54,170 bases of DNA from Planctomycetaceae bacterium (GCA_021372945.1 JAJFTK010000090.1:1-54170), one strand, 5' to 3'. Positions 7,361 through 16,489 are shown, numbered from the stretch's first letter. A program made the numbers and translations. Notes: generated by a model not told the origin, from the letters alone.

Positions 7361-8560
7361 ATGAAGAATATAAGAAGCTGCGCGGCGGCGCTGTTAGCCA
7401 TAGCGTTGGGCCCGTCCATAGGATGCAGCAGTCAGTATGTCCAAAAAAAACAGGAGATGCAAACCCACTGGGACAAGTCGTCGGCCAAGGCCCAGATCCC
7501 GGTAATCACCGGCTATCTTGAACAGGGCCGTATTGAGCAAGCCAAGGAAACGCTGCGCGAATGTCTCAAGGCCGACCCCGAATCGCCGCAGGCGCATTAT
7601 CTGTCCGGCCGCGTCCATGTGCTCGAGCAGCATTACGACAAGGCCCGGCAGGCCTTTGATCGCAGTGTCCAACTGGACCCGCAAATCGCGCCCGCCTGGC
7701 ATGAACTGGGTTCGCTGGCGGTTCTGAGCAAGGATTACGGCCGCGCGCTGGAGTGCTGCAAAAAGGCCAACGAGCTGGACCCGCAGAACACCGATTATCT
7801 TCTCAGCCTGGCGAACATCTATGTCGAAACCGAACAGTCGGACCGGGCCATCGAGCTGCTCACCGAGGGCCTGATCCGCCAGCCGCGCAACCTCGACTGG
7901 ATGCTGTCGCTGGCCTCCCTGCACGATCGCCTCGGAGCGAGCCAACAAGCCGCCGAGCTTTATGAACAGGCGCTTTTGCTGCATGGCAATCTTCCGCAGA
8001 TCCTCGAACCCTGCGGATACCTTTACCTGTCGCTGGGGCGTTGGAGCCAGGCGGAGGAGGTCTTCAAGAGACTGGTGAATCAATATCCCGAGGGCACGGA
8101 TTACCACACGATGGCGCTGCGTTCGCTGGCGCTGTCGGCCTTTAACGGCGAACGTTTTGCCCAGGCGCTGCAGTATTATGATCGCTTATCCGTTGTTTGC
8201 AGGGACGATGCCGACATCTGGCTGAACATGGCCCAGTCGGCGCTGGGCGCAGAAGACTGCAAACGGGCCGCGGATTGCGCATCGAAGGCCCTGCGGATCC
8301 GCGCCGACTGGCCCGATGCCTTGGTCGCGCTGGCAAGTGCGCAGTACCTGGCGGCCCAATACGACCGGGCCATCATGTCTTTCAGCAAGGTTACGGAGGA
8401 CGAAAAGTTTTCCGTGTACGCCTGGTTCATGGTCGGCCGCTGCTATCAAAAGCTTGGCCAGACCATTCAGGCCAATGCCGCCTTTGAAAAAGCCGAACGT
8501 ATCGATCCGTCTGACCGACTGGTGACCACGTTCCTCAAACGCACGATGCAACCGCTTTAG
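7361..8560 (+). CDS. TPR lipoprotein, possible secretin pilotin
   Basis: A 399-residue protein with a lipoprotein signal: hydrophobic core AALLAIALG then SIGC at the lipobox, so the mature protein would be lipid-anchored at Cys22. The rest consists of about ten tetratricopeptide repeats (for example YDKARQAFDRSVQLDP and YGRALECCKKANELDP). TPR lipoproteins such as PilF/PilW help secretins insert in the outer membrane; context directly after the secretin suggests that role by inference. The start at 7361 was chosen because it yields the lipoprotein signal; the longer frame from 7268 would bury it. A GC hairpin (7304-7320) precedes the gene. Confidence 0.75.
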   Translation: MKNIRSCAAALLAIALGPSIGCSSQYVQKKQEMQTHWDKSSAKAQIPVITGYLEQGRIEQAKETLRECLKADPESPQAHYLSGRVHVLEQHYDKARQAFDRSVQLDPQIAPAWHELGSLAVLSKDYGRALECCKKANELDPQNTDYLLSLANIYVETEQSDRAIELLTEGLIRQPRNLDWMLSLASLHDRLGASQQAAELYEQALLLHGNLPQILEPCGYLYLSLGRWSQAEEVFKRLVNQYPEGTDYHTMALRSLALSAFNGERFAQALQYYDRLSVVCRDDADIWLNMAQSALGAEDCKRAADCASKALRIRADWPDALVALASAQYLAAQYDRAIMSFSKVTEDEKFSVYAWFMVGRCYQKLGQTIQANAAFEKAERIDPSDRLVTTFLKRTMQPL

Positions 8561-8571
8561 ACAAGGTGTGA

Positions 8572-9972
8572 ATGAATAAGCAAGACTATAAAATGATTCT
8601 TCCGCCAGCCGTGACGGCTTTAATGGCCGCGATCGCCGTGATTGCGGCATTGTCGGGCCGGCCCGCGTTGTTTACGGTGATCACCGCCGGAATGGCCGCC
8701 GTCAGTGCCGGCCTGTGTATTGTCTCGGCGTTGAAACTGCGTGCGGAACTGACGCAGTTCCTGCAGCTTTGCGGAACAAGCCCGGATAGTCCCGAGGGTT
8801 CCGCCGCCCAGCGCCTTAGAAGGCACCTGGAAGGAAACGCCAGGAAACTCATTGCCGTCGAACAGCAAAAGAGCGACCTGGGCCTGCAAATCCAGCTTAT
8901 CCGTCAGCGGAGCGGCAGCATGGAATCCATTCTTGATACGATTTGTGACGCCGTGCTTGTCAGCGATGACAAAGACAGGATCGTCCAGGCAAACCTGGCG
9001 TCGCAGGAACTTTTGGGGTTTGCTTTTGCAAAGGATAGCCCCCTGGATGCCGGGCAAATTACCGCTTGTCCGGAATTGTCGAGGCTCATTGCCAAAACCC
9101 GCTGCAGCAGGGCAGCTCGCGTGCGCCACGAACTGCAGATCGAAAAAGACGCCGGGCCCGTTTTTCTTGACGCGGTGTTCTCCTGCCTGGAGGATTCCGG
9201 CGGACGCGTCCTGCAGGTGGTCACCGTTCTGCACGATGTGACCCGGCAAAAAGAGATCGCGAAGATGAAAAACGACTTTGTCAGCCACGTCTCGCACGAA
9301 CTGAAGACGCCGCTGGCTTCCATCAATGCCTATGCGGAGATGCTCGTTGACGGCGAGGCTCGCGACGCCGAGACACTGCACCAATTCTGCTCGATCATCC
9401 AGGGTCAGGCCGAACGCCTGAACCGGCTCATCGAGGATATCCTGAATATTTCGCGGATCGAGTCCGGCCTGATCAAGGTCAATCGCCAGGATCACAGCCT
9501 GGCCATGGTCATTCGCGATGCCGCCGCCATGATCACTGGTTTCGCCCAGGAGAAAAACATCACTGTGACGGCGCCGGCGCCGATCCTTTATGACCAGGTC
9601 TATATCGACCGTGACATGATCTCGCAGGTGGTGATCAACCTGCTCAGCAACGCCGTTAAATATACGCCCGCCGGAGGACAGATCACGATCGATTCCCAAG
9701 TGAACGAAAACGACGGCCAGGTGACGGTGACCATCACGGATACCGGCGTCGGGATCCCCGCCGAGGCGATCGGCCATGTCTTTGACAAGTTTTACCGCGT
9801 CGAATCCAACAATAAATACGCCAAAGGCACCGGATTGGGGCTGAACCTGGCCAGGCAAATTGTCGAAACAGTACACGGTGGAAAGGTATTCGTGACCAGC
9901 ACGCCCGGAAAGGGAAGCACCTTCGGGTTCGTGCTGCCTTTATCGAAAGAAACGGCGGTCCGGGTTTCCTGA
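8572..9972 (+). CDS. Membrane sensor histidine kinase (PAS-HisKA-HATPase)
   Basis: A 466-residue kinase with two N-terminal transmembrane helices (about 8-28 and 33-55) and almost no periplasmic loop between them, a coiled linker, and a PAS-like domain (about 115-230). The dimerisation domain has H-box SHVSHELKTPLASI (His242). The ATPase has N-box QVVINLLSNAVKYT, G1 DTGVGI and G2 GTGLGL. The minimal periplasmic part suggests it senses a membrane or cytoplasmic signal. It sits 11 bases after the TPR gene and 24 bases before a stand-alone receiver gene, its likely partner. Confidence 0.85.
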   Translation: MNKQDYKMILPPAVTALMAAIAVIAALSGRPALFTVITAGMAAVSAGLCIVSALKLRAELTQFLQLCGTSPDSPEGSAAQRLRRHLEGNARKLIAVEQQKSDLGLQIQLIRQRSGSMESILDTICDAVLVSDDKDRIVQANLASQELLGFAFAKDSPLDAGQITACPELSRLIAKTRCSRAARVRHELQIEKDAGPVFLDAVFSCLEDSGGRVLQVVTVLHDVTRQKEIAKMKNDFVSHVSHELKTPLASINAYAEMLVDGEARDAETLHQFCSIIQGQAERLNRLIEDILNISRIESGLIKVNRQDHSLAMVIRDAAAMITGFAQEKNITVTAPAPILYDQVYIDRDMISQVVINLLSNAVKYTPAGGQITIDSQVNENDGQVTVTITDTGVGIPAEAIGHVFDKFYRVESNNKYAKGTGLGLNLARQIVETVHGGKVFVTSTPGKGSTFGFVLPLSKETAVRVS

Positions 9973-9996
9973 CCGGCTGTGTGAACGGAGAAGAAA

Positions 9997-10380
9997 ATGT
10001 CCGATAAAAAAGCGTTGATCGTAGATGATGAATTTCACATTGTGCAGGTGATGGCCATCAAGCTTCGCAATAACGGCTACGATGTAGTCACGGCCGAAAA
10101 TGGCTCGGAGGCCTATCGCTGCGCCTGCGAGTCCAGGCCTGATATCATTGTCACCGATTTTCAAATGCCCATCATGAGCGGGCTGGAACTGATCGAAAAG
10201 CTCCGGCAGAATCCGCAGACGGCTGACACGCCGGTCATTATGCTGACGGCGCGGGGGTTCGCCATCGATGAGGACCAGAAGCAACGCCTGCGGATCGCGG
10301 CGTGCCTGAGCAAACCCTTCAGCCCGCGCGAAGTGCTGCAGACGGTTGAAGAAACACTGAAACAAACGACCGCGGCGTGA
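9997..10380 (+). CDS. Single-domain response regulator
   Basis: A 127-residue CheY-like receiver without output domain. The key residues are present: acidic pair in LIVDDEF, phosphoacceptor Asp54 in IIVTDFQMP, Thr in IMLTARG and Lys in CLSKPFS. It presumably receives phosphate from the kinase encoded immediately upstream and acts by protein contact, perhaps on the assembly ATPase or the HD-GYP protein. The ATG at 9997 follows a GGAGAAG ribosome site. Confidence 0.85.
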   Translation: MSDKKALIVDDEFHIVQVMAIKLRNNGYDVVTAENGSEAYRCACESRPDIIVTDFQMPIMSGLELIEKLRQNPQTADTPVIMLTARGFAIDEDQKQRLRIAACLSKPFSPREVLQTVEETLKQTTAA

Positions 10381-10401
10381 TTTTGTGTCTTAGGGATATG
10401 C

Positions 10402-11976
10402 ATGAACAATGTTGCAGTCAATCGAATGAATGATACGCAAAGCGTGCAGTTGAACGAGCTGGCCCACAAAGTCAATCGGCTGGGTCTGAATCTGCTGGTC
10501 TTTACGCCGCAGATGGATTGCGTCTTGCAGTCCCAGACGGCCGCTCTGAGCGATTGCCGCAAGATCGCCGACGTGCTCGGGCCGGCCCAGCAGACCGCGG
10601 GCTGCGGCTGCGACTGGATCAGCCCCCAACTGCTGGCGTGCCGGGTTCTCGAGCAGGGCATCCCCGCGTTTACGGCGGTGATCGAATGCCCGGCGTGCGA
10701 ACCGCTGAAGGATCGCGAAAAGCAGATGATCACCTGCATTGCCGAGGATTGGGCCGCCCAGTACAACGTCGGCAGCAAGATCTCGCGGCAGATCGATAAG
10801 ATCAGCTTTGAATTGTCCAAGGCGTATGAAGAGATCATGCTGCTGTACCATCTGAGCACTAACATGAAAGTGACGCAGACCAGTGCCTCGTACCTGCAAA
10901 TGGCCTGTGACCAGTTGACGCAATTGGTCCATGTCGAAGGCATCGCGATCTTTGTTGAGCGCAAAACTGAAGGGCAGCGTCAGCTTGCCTTAACCGCCGG
11001 CTCCGGCGTGATCTCCATCGATCAAACCCATGTCGATATCCTCCAGATGTACCTGGCCGAGGAACTGCACAATGGACGGCAGGCCCTGCTGGACAGCGAT
11101 GTGGACGGTCCGTTCAAATTTGCCTGGCCGGCCCAGGTCCGCAACATCATCGCCGTGCCGCTTGGCGCCTGCGACCGCATGCGCGGCCTGCTGGTGGCCA
11201 CCAATATCGGCAACAAGGCCGATTTCGACTCGGTCGATGTGAAGCTTTTTAATTCCGTCGCCAACCAGTGCATGGTGTTTATTGAAAACAATCAGCTCTT
11301 TGATGATCTCAAGGAGCTGTTCATCGGTTCGCTGAAAGCCCTGACCAGCAGCATCGACGCCAAGGACCAATATACGCGCGGCCACTCGGAGCGCGTGGCC
11401 TTTATCTCGCGCTGGATCGGCGAAAGGCTTTCGCAAACGCAGCCGGTCTCGGAAAAAGAGCTTCACCATATTTACCTGGCCGGCCTGCTGCACGACATCG
11501 GCAAGATCGGGGTGAGCGAGCCGGTGCTTCGCAAACGCGGCCGCCTCACGGATGAGGAACGTGCGATGATCCAGGCGCACCCGCGGATCGGCGCGGCCAT
11601 TCTGTCGGAGATCCGCCAGATGGACGAGATCATTCCCGGCGTGCTCAGCCATCACGAACGCCTGGACGGCACGGGCTACCCGCAGAGGCTTTGCGGCGAT
11701 CAGATCCCGCTGGTGGCCCGCATCATCAGCCTGGCCGATGCCTTCGACGCGATGACCAGCAAGCGCGTTTACCGCGAGGCCATGAGCATCCGCCGGGCCA
11801 CGACGGAGATCGAAAAAGGCATCGGCACGCAGTTTGATGAGCGGGCGGCCCGGGTCTTTCTGGACAGCGATATTGAAAAACTCTGGAAGATCATCCAGGA
11901 CGGTTATATCGAAAGCTGGGATTACAGTAATTTCGACGAATATGGAGTCAACGCCGTAGGAGCCTTGCTGCGATGA
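10402..11976 (+). CDS. GAF and HD-GYP protein, likely c-di-GMP phosphodiesterase
   Basis: A 524-residue cytoplasmic protein. The N-terminal 100 residues include a Cys cluster (GCGC and CPAC) that could bind metal. A GAF domain lies at about 155-300, and an HD-GYP domain at about 315-500 with motifs GHSERVAF, LLHDIGKIG, HPRIGA, HHERLDGTGYP and SLADAFDAMTS. The metal-binding His/Asp residues and the GYP signature are intact, so hydrolysis of cyclic di-GMP is expected. No membrane segment. Its stop overlaps the start of the STAS gene (ATGA). Being two genes upstream of an ATPase with possible c-di-GMP-binding repeats suggests local control of pilus or secretion activity (inference). Confidence 0.85.
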   Translation: MNNVAVNRMNDTQSVQLNELAHKVNRLGLNLLVFTPQMDCVLQSQTAALSDCRKIADVLGPAQQTAGCGCDWISPQLLACRVLEQGIPAFTAVIECPACEPLKDREKQMITCIAEDWAAQYNVGSKISRQIDKISFELSKAYEEIMLLYHLSTNMKVTQTSASYLQMACDQLTQLVHVEGIAIFVERKTEGQRQLALTAGSGVISIDQTHVDILQMYLAEELHNGRQALLDSDVDGPFKFAWPAQVRNIIAVPLGACDRMRGLLVATNIGNKADFDSVDVKLFNSVANQCMVFIENNQLFDDLKELFIGSLKALTSSIDAKDQYTRGHSERVAFISRWIGERLSQTQPVSEKELHHIYLAGLLHDIGKIGVSEPVLRKRGRLTDEERAMIQAHPRIGAAILSEIRQMDEIIPGVLSHHERLDGTGYPQRLCGDQIPLVARIISLADAFDAMTSKRVYREAMSIRRATTEIEKGIGTQFDERAARVFLDSDIEKLWKIIQDGYIESWDYSNFDEYGVNAVGALLR

Positions 11977-12308
11977 AGATCGAATCACAGCGATACAATG
12001 ATATTATCGTGCTGCAGCTTCAGGGCGAGTTTACGGCCGAGTCGCTCAAGATGTTCGAGGATGCCGCCAGCAACGCCATCGCGTCGCGCGTCGCCGGCAT
12101 CGCCATCGACATGTCCAAAGTGGTCTTTGTTGACAGCAAGGCCCTCGAGCAGCTTTTGGACCTGAACGAAAAATGCCGTGAACATACCCGCCAGCTCAAA
12201 CTGGCCGGCCTGGATGAATGCTGCGCAAAGATATTTGAAATAACGCGGCTGCTGCCGCAATTTGATACCTATACCGAATTAACCGAAGCCGTAAAGAGTT
12301 TTGCCTGA
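11973..12308 (+). CDS. STAS-domain protein (anti-sigma-factor antagonist type)
   Basis: A 111-residue single STAS domain: beta-rich start (IIVLQLQGEFTAES), then VAGIAIDMSKVVFVDSKALEQLL, with Ser near the usual phosphorylation site in VFVDSKAL, and a C-terminal helix. Such proteins switch partners by reversible phosphorylation. No anti-sigma kinase is encoded nearby, so its partner is unknown. It overlaps the HD-GYP gene by four bases and lies two bases before the ATPase gene, indicating tight coexpression with the machine. Confidence 0.8.
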   Translation: MKIESQRYNDIIVLQLQGEFTAESLKMFEDAASNAIASRVAGIAIDMSKVVFVDSKALEQLLDLNEKCREHTRQLKLAGLDECCAKIFEITRLLPQFDTYTELTEAVKSFA

Positions 12309-12310
12309 AA

Positions 12311-14035
12311 ATGAGCGCGACCGCTACAACTTTACAGACGAAATTGCCGCTGGGACAGGTGCTGTTCAATCGCGGCATCGTCACGCAGGAGCAGATCGAC
12401 CAGGCCCTGGAAAAACAGCAGCGCCTGGGCCATAATCGGCTCCTGGGCGAGGTGCTGATCGAGCTGGGCTTCTGTACCGATAACCAGATCTGCTCAGCGC
12501 TGGCGGAGGCTTACGGCGTGCCCTATGCCGCCGTATCGCCGAAGCTCTGCGACCCCGCGGTCGTCGAGATCCTGCCGCGGCAGTTCATGGAAGAGCATAC
12601 GGTCCTGCCCATGTTCCATGTCCGCGGCACCCTGACGGTCGCCGTGACCGAACCGGCCAACGTCTTCCTGATCGAAGAGATCCATCGCATCTCCAACTGC
12701 CGCGTTCAGGTGGTCTGCGCCACCGCGCGGGACATTCGGGCCACTCTGCAAACCTACCTGCCGGCGGCCAACGTGTTCGTCATCGACGATATCATTGATG
12801 ACGCGGCGCTGGAAGACCTGGCCATGATCGAAAATCTTCCCGAGGATATTACCGACCTTGAGGAAGTGGCGGGCCAGTCGCCCGTTGTCAAGCTGGTCAA
12901 TTACCTCATCTATACGGCGGTTCACGAAAACGCCAGCGATATTCACATCGAGCCCGATGACAAAAAACTTCGCGTGCGCTATCGCGTGGACGGCCGGTTG
13001 TACGAAAAGGTGCGTCCGCCGCACCAGATGCATGCCGCGATCGTCTCCCGCATCAAGATCATGGCCGAGCTGGATATCGCGCAGCGCCGTCTGCCGCAGG
13101 ACGGCAGCATTCACGTTCTGGTTCAATCCAAGCCGGTTGACCTGCGCGTCTCGGTCATGCCCGGTACGCACGGCGAGAAGGTGGTGATCCGCGTCATCGA
13201 TTTTCGAAAGATGCTGACCAATCTCGAATCGCTGGGCTTCAGCTATCAGAACCTGATGACGTTCCGCAAGGTGCTCAGCCATCCCAACGGCATTGTCCTG
13301 GTGACCGGCCCGACCGGCTCCGGCAAGAATACGACCCTTTATGCCGGGCTTTCCGAGCTCAATTCCGAGCAGGTCAACATCTGCACGGTCGAGGACCCCG
13401 TCGAATGCAGCATCCAGGGACTCAACCAGTTTGAAGTTCACGACCTGGCCGGCTTCACCTTTGCTAACGCCCTTCGGAGCCTGCTTCGTCAGGATCCCAA
13501 TATCATCATGATCGGCGAGATCCGCGATCACGAAACCGCCAATATTGCCGTACAGGCGGCCCTGACCGGTCACTTGGTGCTTTCCACGCTGCACACCAAC
13601 GATGCCCCCGGCGCGGTGATCCGGTTGATCGACCTGGGCGTGGCCCCGTACCTGGTGAGCGCCTCGCTGATCGCCGTCGTGGCCCAGAGGCTGGTTCGCA
13701 AGATCTGTCCCAACTGCAAAGAACAGTACGAACCGTCGCACGCTATTCGCCGCGCCGTCAAGGAATGGGCCGGCCATGAATTCCCGTTCTATCGCGGCCT
13801 GGGCTGCAAGAAATGCCGAAACACCGGCTATATGGGACGCATCGCGATCCACGAGATATTTGTGCCGGATGAGCAGATGCTGGATATGATCGCGCAGAAT
13901 GTCACGCTCAAGACGCTGCGGGCCGAAGCTGTCCGAAACGGGATGGTTCCGCTTAACCTGGACGGCATCGAAAAAGTAAAGGCCGGGATCACGACGATCG
14001 ACGAGATCCTGCGCGTTGCCAATGTGATCGAGTAA
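12311..14035 (+). CDS. Assembly ATPase, GspE/PilB family, with N-terminal MshEN-like repeats
   Basis: A 574-residue hexameric motor that drives pseudopilus or pilus assembly from the cytoplasm. N-terminus: two tandem MshEN-like repeats (LGQVLFNRGIVTQEQIDQAL and LGEVLIELGFCTDNQICSAL), the fold that binds c-di-GMP in MshE; the leading Arg of the motif is Pro and Leu here, so binding is uncertain. C-terminus: Walker A GPTGSGKNTTLY with Asn340 where Ser or Thr is expected, Walker B NIIMIGEIRD, His box LSTLHTNDA, and a four-Cys zinc site (CPNC and CKKC). Length is normal. It starts two bases after the STAS gene and is followed by the platform protein gene. Confidence 0.9.
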   Translation: MSATATTLQTKLPLGQVLFNRGIVTQEQIDQALEKQQRLGHNRLLGEVLIELGFCTDNQICSALAEAYGVPYAAVSPKLCDPAVVEILPRQFMEEHTVLPMFHVRGTLTVAVTEPANVFLIEEIHRISNCRVQVVCATARDIRATLQTYLPAANVFVIDDIIDDAALEDLAMIENLPEDITDLEEVAGQSPVVKLVNYLIYTAVHENASDIHIEPDDKKLRVRYRVDGRLYEKVRPPHQMHAAIVSRIKIMAELDIAQRRLPQDGSIHVLVQSKPVDLRVSVMPGTHGEKVVIRVIDFRKMLTNLESLGFSYQNLMTFRKVLSHPNGIVLVTGPTGSGKNTTLYAGLSELNSEQVNICTVEDPVECSIQGLNQFEVHDLAGFTFANALRSLLRQDPNIIMIGEIRDHETANIAVQAALTGHLVLSTLHTNDAPGAVIRLIDLGVAPYLVSASLIAVVAQRLVRKICPNCKEQYEPSHAIRRAVKEWAGHEFPFYRGLGCKKCRNTGYMGRIAIHEIFVPDEQMLDMIAQNVTLKTLRAEAVRNGMVPLNLDGIEKVKAGITTIDEILRVANVIE

Positions 14036-14046
14036 AGGCAGAGCGT

Positions 14047-15219
14047 ATGCCGCTTACCATGGAAAAACCCGCCGCAAGGACCCTGCGGCAAGCGACCGAC
14101 AAATCCGATCTGGCGCTTTCGTTTCAGGGCGCTGACGGGCAGGAAATACAGGTCTCTGTCAATACGCGCGTCAGCTCCAGCGAGCTGATCATGTTTACGA
14201 CCCAGATCAGCGTCATGCTGGACAGCGGCGTCGTGCTCAGCGACGCGATCGAGGCCATCTCGGAACAGATGAAACCCAGCCCATTTCGGCAGGTGGTTCG
14301 TCATATCGCCTTTCGCATCAGGAACGGGGAGAGTTTTTCCTCGGCGCTTTTGGCCTATCCGCGCATTTTTGACACGATGTACGTCAGCATGGTCAAGGCC
14401 TCGGAAGCGTCCGGCAAGATGACCCGCATGCTGGAGGTCCTCAGCGGTTATCTCAACGCCGACGCCGACACCCGCAAGCAGGTCAAAAGCGCCATGATCT
14501 ATCCCGTGATCATGCTGCTCACCGCTGTGGCCGCCACGGGCTCGCTGATGTTTTTCGTGCTGCCGCGTTTCACGAAGATCTACGAAGCGCGCGGCGCTGC
14601 GCTGCCCAAGCTGACACAAGTCCTGGTGAACTTCAGTTCCTGTCTGGGAGACCCCGTCTTTCTGGCGATGGCCGTCTCGGCGGGTGTGCTGGGGTTTTGG
14701 GGCTTATCGGCCTGGAAGCGGACCGAGACCGGCCGCAAGCTGATCGACTGGGTGAAGATCAAAACCCCCGTATTCGGGACCATGTATGTGGATGCGGTGA
14801 TGACCCGCAGCACACGGATCCTTTCGACCATGGTCAATACCGGCGTCAACCTGCTCGACGCGCTGGAGGTCATGAAAGACACCTGCGACAACTATTACTT
14901 CCAGAACTTATGGAAACACGCTGACGCGAAGATCCGCGACGGCTTTCAGCTTTCCGATGCGGCCATGCTCTCGCCCTATAATTATCTCATCGCCCCCGGC
15001 ATCCTGCAGATGCTGCGGGCGGGCGAAAAGAGCGGCCAGGTCGGCCAAGTCTGCGATAAGATCTCCATCTTCCTGGAAAAGAAACTGCAGAATTCGATTC
15101 GCGCCGCCACCGCCCTGATCGAACCGCTCATGATCATCCTCATGGGCGCCATCATCGGAACCATCGCCATCGCACTGCTGCTGCCGGTCTTTCGCGTCTC
15201 CAGTATTATGGCGCACTAG
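14047..15219 (+). CDS. Platform protein, GspF/PilC family
   Basis: A 390-residue inner-membrane protein with the two repeated GspF domains (about 50-175 and 255-380): FTTQISVMLDSGVVLSDAIE in the first, and TRILSTMVNTGVNLLDALEV in the second. Three transmembrane segments lie near 155-178, 205-225 and 355-378. GspF/PilC couples the ATPase to pseudopilin extraction. The N-terminal 45 residues are divergent. It closes the + strand cluster; the next gene is convergent, nine bases on. Confidence 0.9.
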   Translation: MPLTMEKPAARTLRQATDKSDLALSFQGADGQEIQVSVNTRVSSSELIMFTTQISVMLDSGVVLSDAIEAISEQMKPSPFRQVVRHIAFRIRNGESFSSALLAYPRIFDTMYVSMVKASEASGKMTRMLEVLSGYLNADADTRKQVKSAMIYPVIMLLTAVAATGSLMFFVLPRFTKIYEARGAALPKLTQVLVNFSSCLGDPVFLAMAVSAGVLGFWGLSAWKRTETGRKLIDWVKIKTPVFGTMYVDAVMTRSTRILSTMVNTGVNLLDALEVMKDTCDNYYFQNLWKHADAKIRDGFQLSDAAMLSPYNYLIAPGILQMLRAGEKSGQVGQVCDKISIFLEKKLQNSIRAATALIEPLMIILMGAIIGTIAIALLLPVFRVSSIMAH

Positions 15220-15227
15220 CCCGGCCT

Positions 15228-15881
15228 TTATTGGCCGTCGGCCGGTTGCGGCTCGGTCAACGCCGTTGCCTTGGCCGCCACCAGCGCCTCGGGCCCCAGG
15301 ATCCCGGCCGACATGATCATTCGAAACGCCTCTTCGATCGTCAGGTTCGTATGCGTCACATCCGATTGCGGCACGATCTCTAAAAATCCCGTGGTAGGAT
15401 TGGGTGTCGTCGGGATGAATATCCGGTAGCAGTGAACGCCATGCTCGTTCACGATGGTCCCGGTGATAAAGCCAATGGCTTTCATTCCCTCTCGTGGAAA
15501 ATCGACCAACACGGCCTCTTTGAGCCCCGTGCGGTTGGGATTATGAAAAATGCTGACGATCTCCCGCGAGGCGCTGTAAATGCTGCGAAGGATCGGGATC
15601 TGCAAGAGCACCTGTTCGAACCGGTTCCAGAACCATCGCCCCAGAAAGTGGCTGGTCAGCACCCCGAGGAAGAAGATCACCAAAAACACGATCATCAGCG
15701 ACACGCCGACCTTAAGCCAGATCGGCGCTTCTGGAAAGAATCGCAGCAGGATCGGGCCAAACAACCCGGTCGCGATCTTGAACAAGAACTGCAGGATCAG
15801 CAGCGTAATGAACAGCGGCAGGATCAGCAGGAAGCCTGCCGCGAAGTACTTCTTTGTATCTGAGAAAGCGCCTTTGCTCAT
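15228..15881 (-). CDS. DUF502 family membrane protein
   Basis: A 217-residue protein with two transmembrane helices (about 12-40 and 57-82, rich in Leu and Ile) and a following conserved region typical of DUF502: RIPILRSIYSASR-like (here LQIPILRSIYSASREI), VLVDFPREGMKAIGFIT, and IFIPTTPNPTTGFLEIVP. The function of the family is unknown in bacteria; plant relatives (COV) act in membrane trafficking. Convergent with the platform protein gene. Start at 15881 gives the usual short N-terminus before the first helix. Confidence 0.85.
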   Translation of the reverse strand: MSKGAFSDTKKYFAAGFLLILPLFITLLILQFLFKIATGLFGPILLRFFPEAPIWLKVGVSLMIVFLVIFFLGVLTSHFLGRWFWNRFEQVLLQIPILRSIYSASREIVSIFHNPNRTGLKEAVLVDFPREGMKAIGFITGTIVNEHGVHCYRIFIPTTPNPTTGFLEIVPQSDVTHTNLTIEEAFRMIMSAGILGPEALVAAKATALTEPQPADGQ

Positions 15882-15922
15882 CGGGACTCCGGAGTTTGCG
15901 TGTTAGTTTTCAGCGGGCCGGC

Positions 15923-16384
15923 TCAAACTTCACCCGGCGGAAACGTCAGTTCGAAAGGACGGTTCGGGTACAAACGCAGCGCGCACATCAGACGCTGATG
16001 CAGCGGCAGCGACGACTTCCATTCCCTGACTGCCTTTTTCAGCTTGGCGATATACGCATGGTCCTCGGCTTTGAGCGTTTGTTCGATTTCCAGCGCCATT
16101 TGGGTGTAGCCCTTCAGCAGCAGGGCGGTCAGATAATTCGCTTTGTAAAGCGGCGGAGTCGAGGCCGGGATAGCCACAAAGGTCCCGAATACGACCTGGC
16201 GGAGCTCGTTGATCGCCGCTTCGACGCGATGCAGCCTCAGCAGGCAAACGCCGCGCGCGTGCACCAATTCGGTGTGCTGCGCCTCTCTGTCCAGCATTTG
16301 AAGTGCTTTTTCGGGTTGGCCATTTTTCAGATATTCACGAACGATCTGTAATTTCTCCTGGATGTTTGCATTCTTCACAGTCAT
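15923..16384 (-). CDS. Hypothetical TPR-like protein
   Basis: About 153 residues, helical, with one clear tetratricopeptide-like unit (LKNGQPEKALQMLDREAQH) and a second looser one (VHARGVCLLRLHRVEAAINELRQVV). No signal peptide or membrane segment. The start at 16384 is preferred because GAGGT lies eight bases upstream; the ATG at 16396 lacks such a site. It probably shares a transcript with the DUF502 gene 41 bases downstream. No function can be given beyond a likely protein-interaction role. Confidence 0.6.
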   Translation of the reverse strand: MTVKNANIQEKLQIVREYLKNGQPEKALQMLDREAQHTELVHARGVCLLRLHRVEAAINELRQVVFGTFVAIPASTPPLYKANYLTALLLKGYTQMALEIEQTLKAEDHAYIAKLKKAVREWKSSLPLHQRLMCALRLYPNRPFELTFPPGEV

Positions 16385-16489
16385 TGTTGACCTCATCGAT
16401 AATCAGGCGACAGACGCGATCAGGACAAGGCCGTTGTCGCCGTTCCAGTTTATAGGATTTTCGAGACGTGTCAATAGAACAATGACTGA

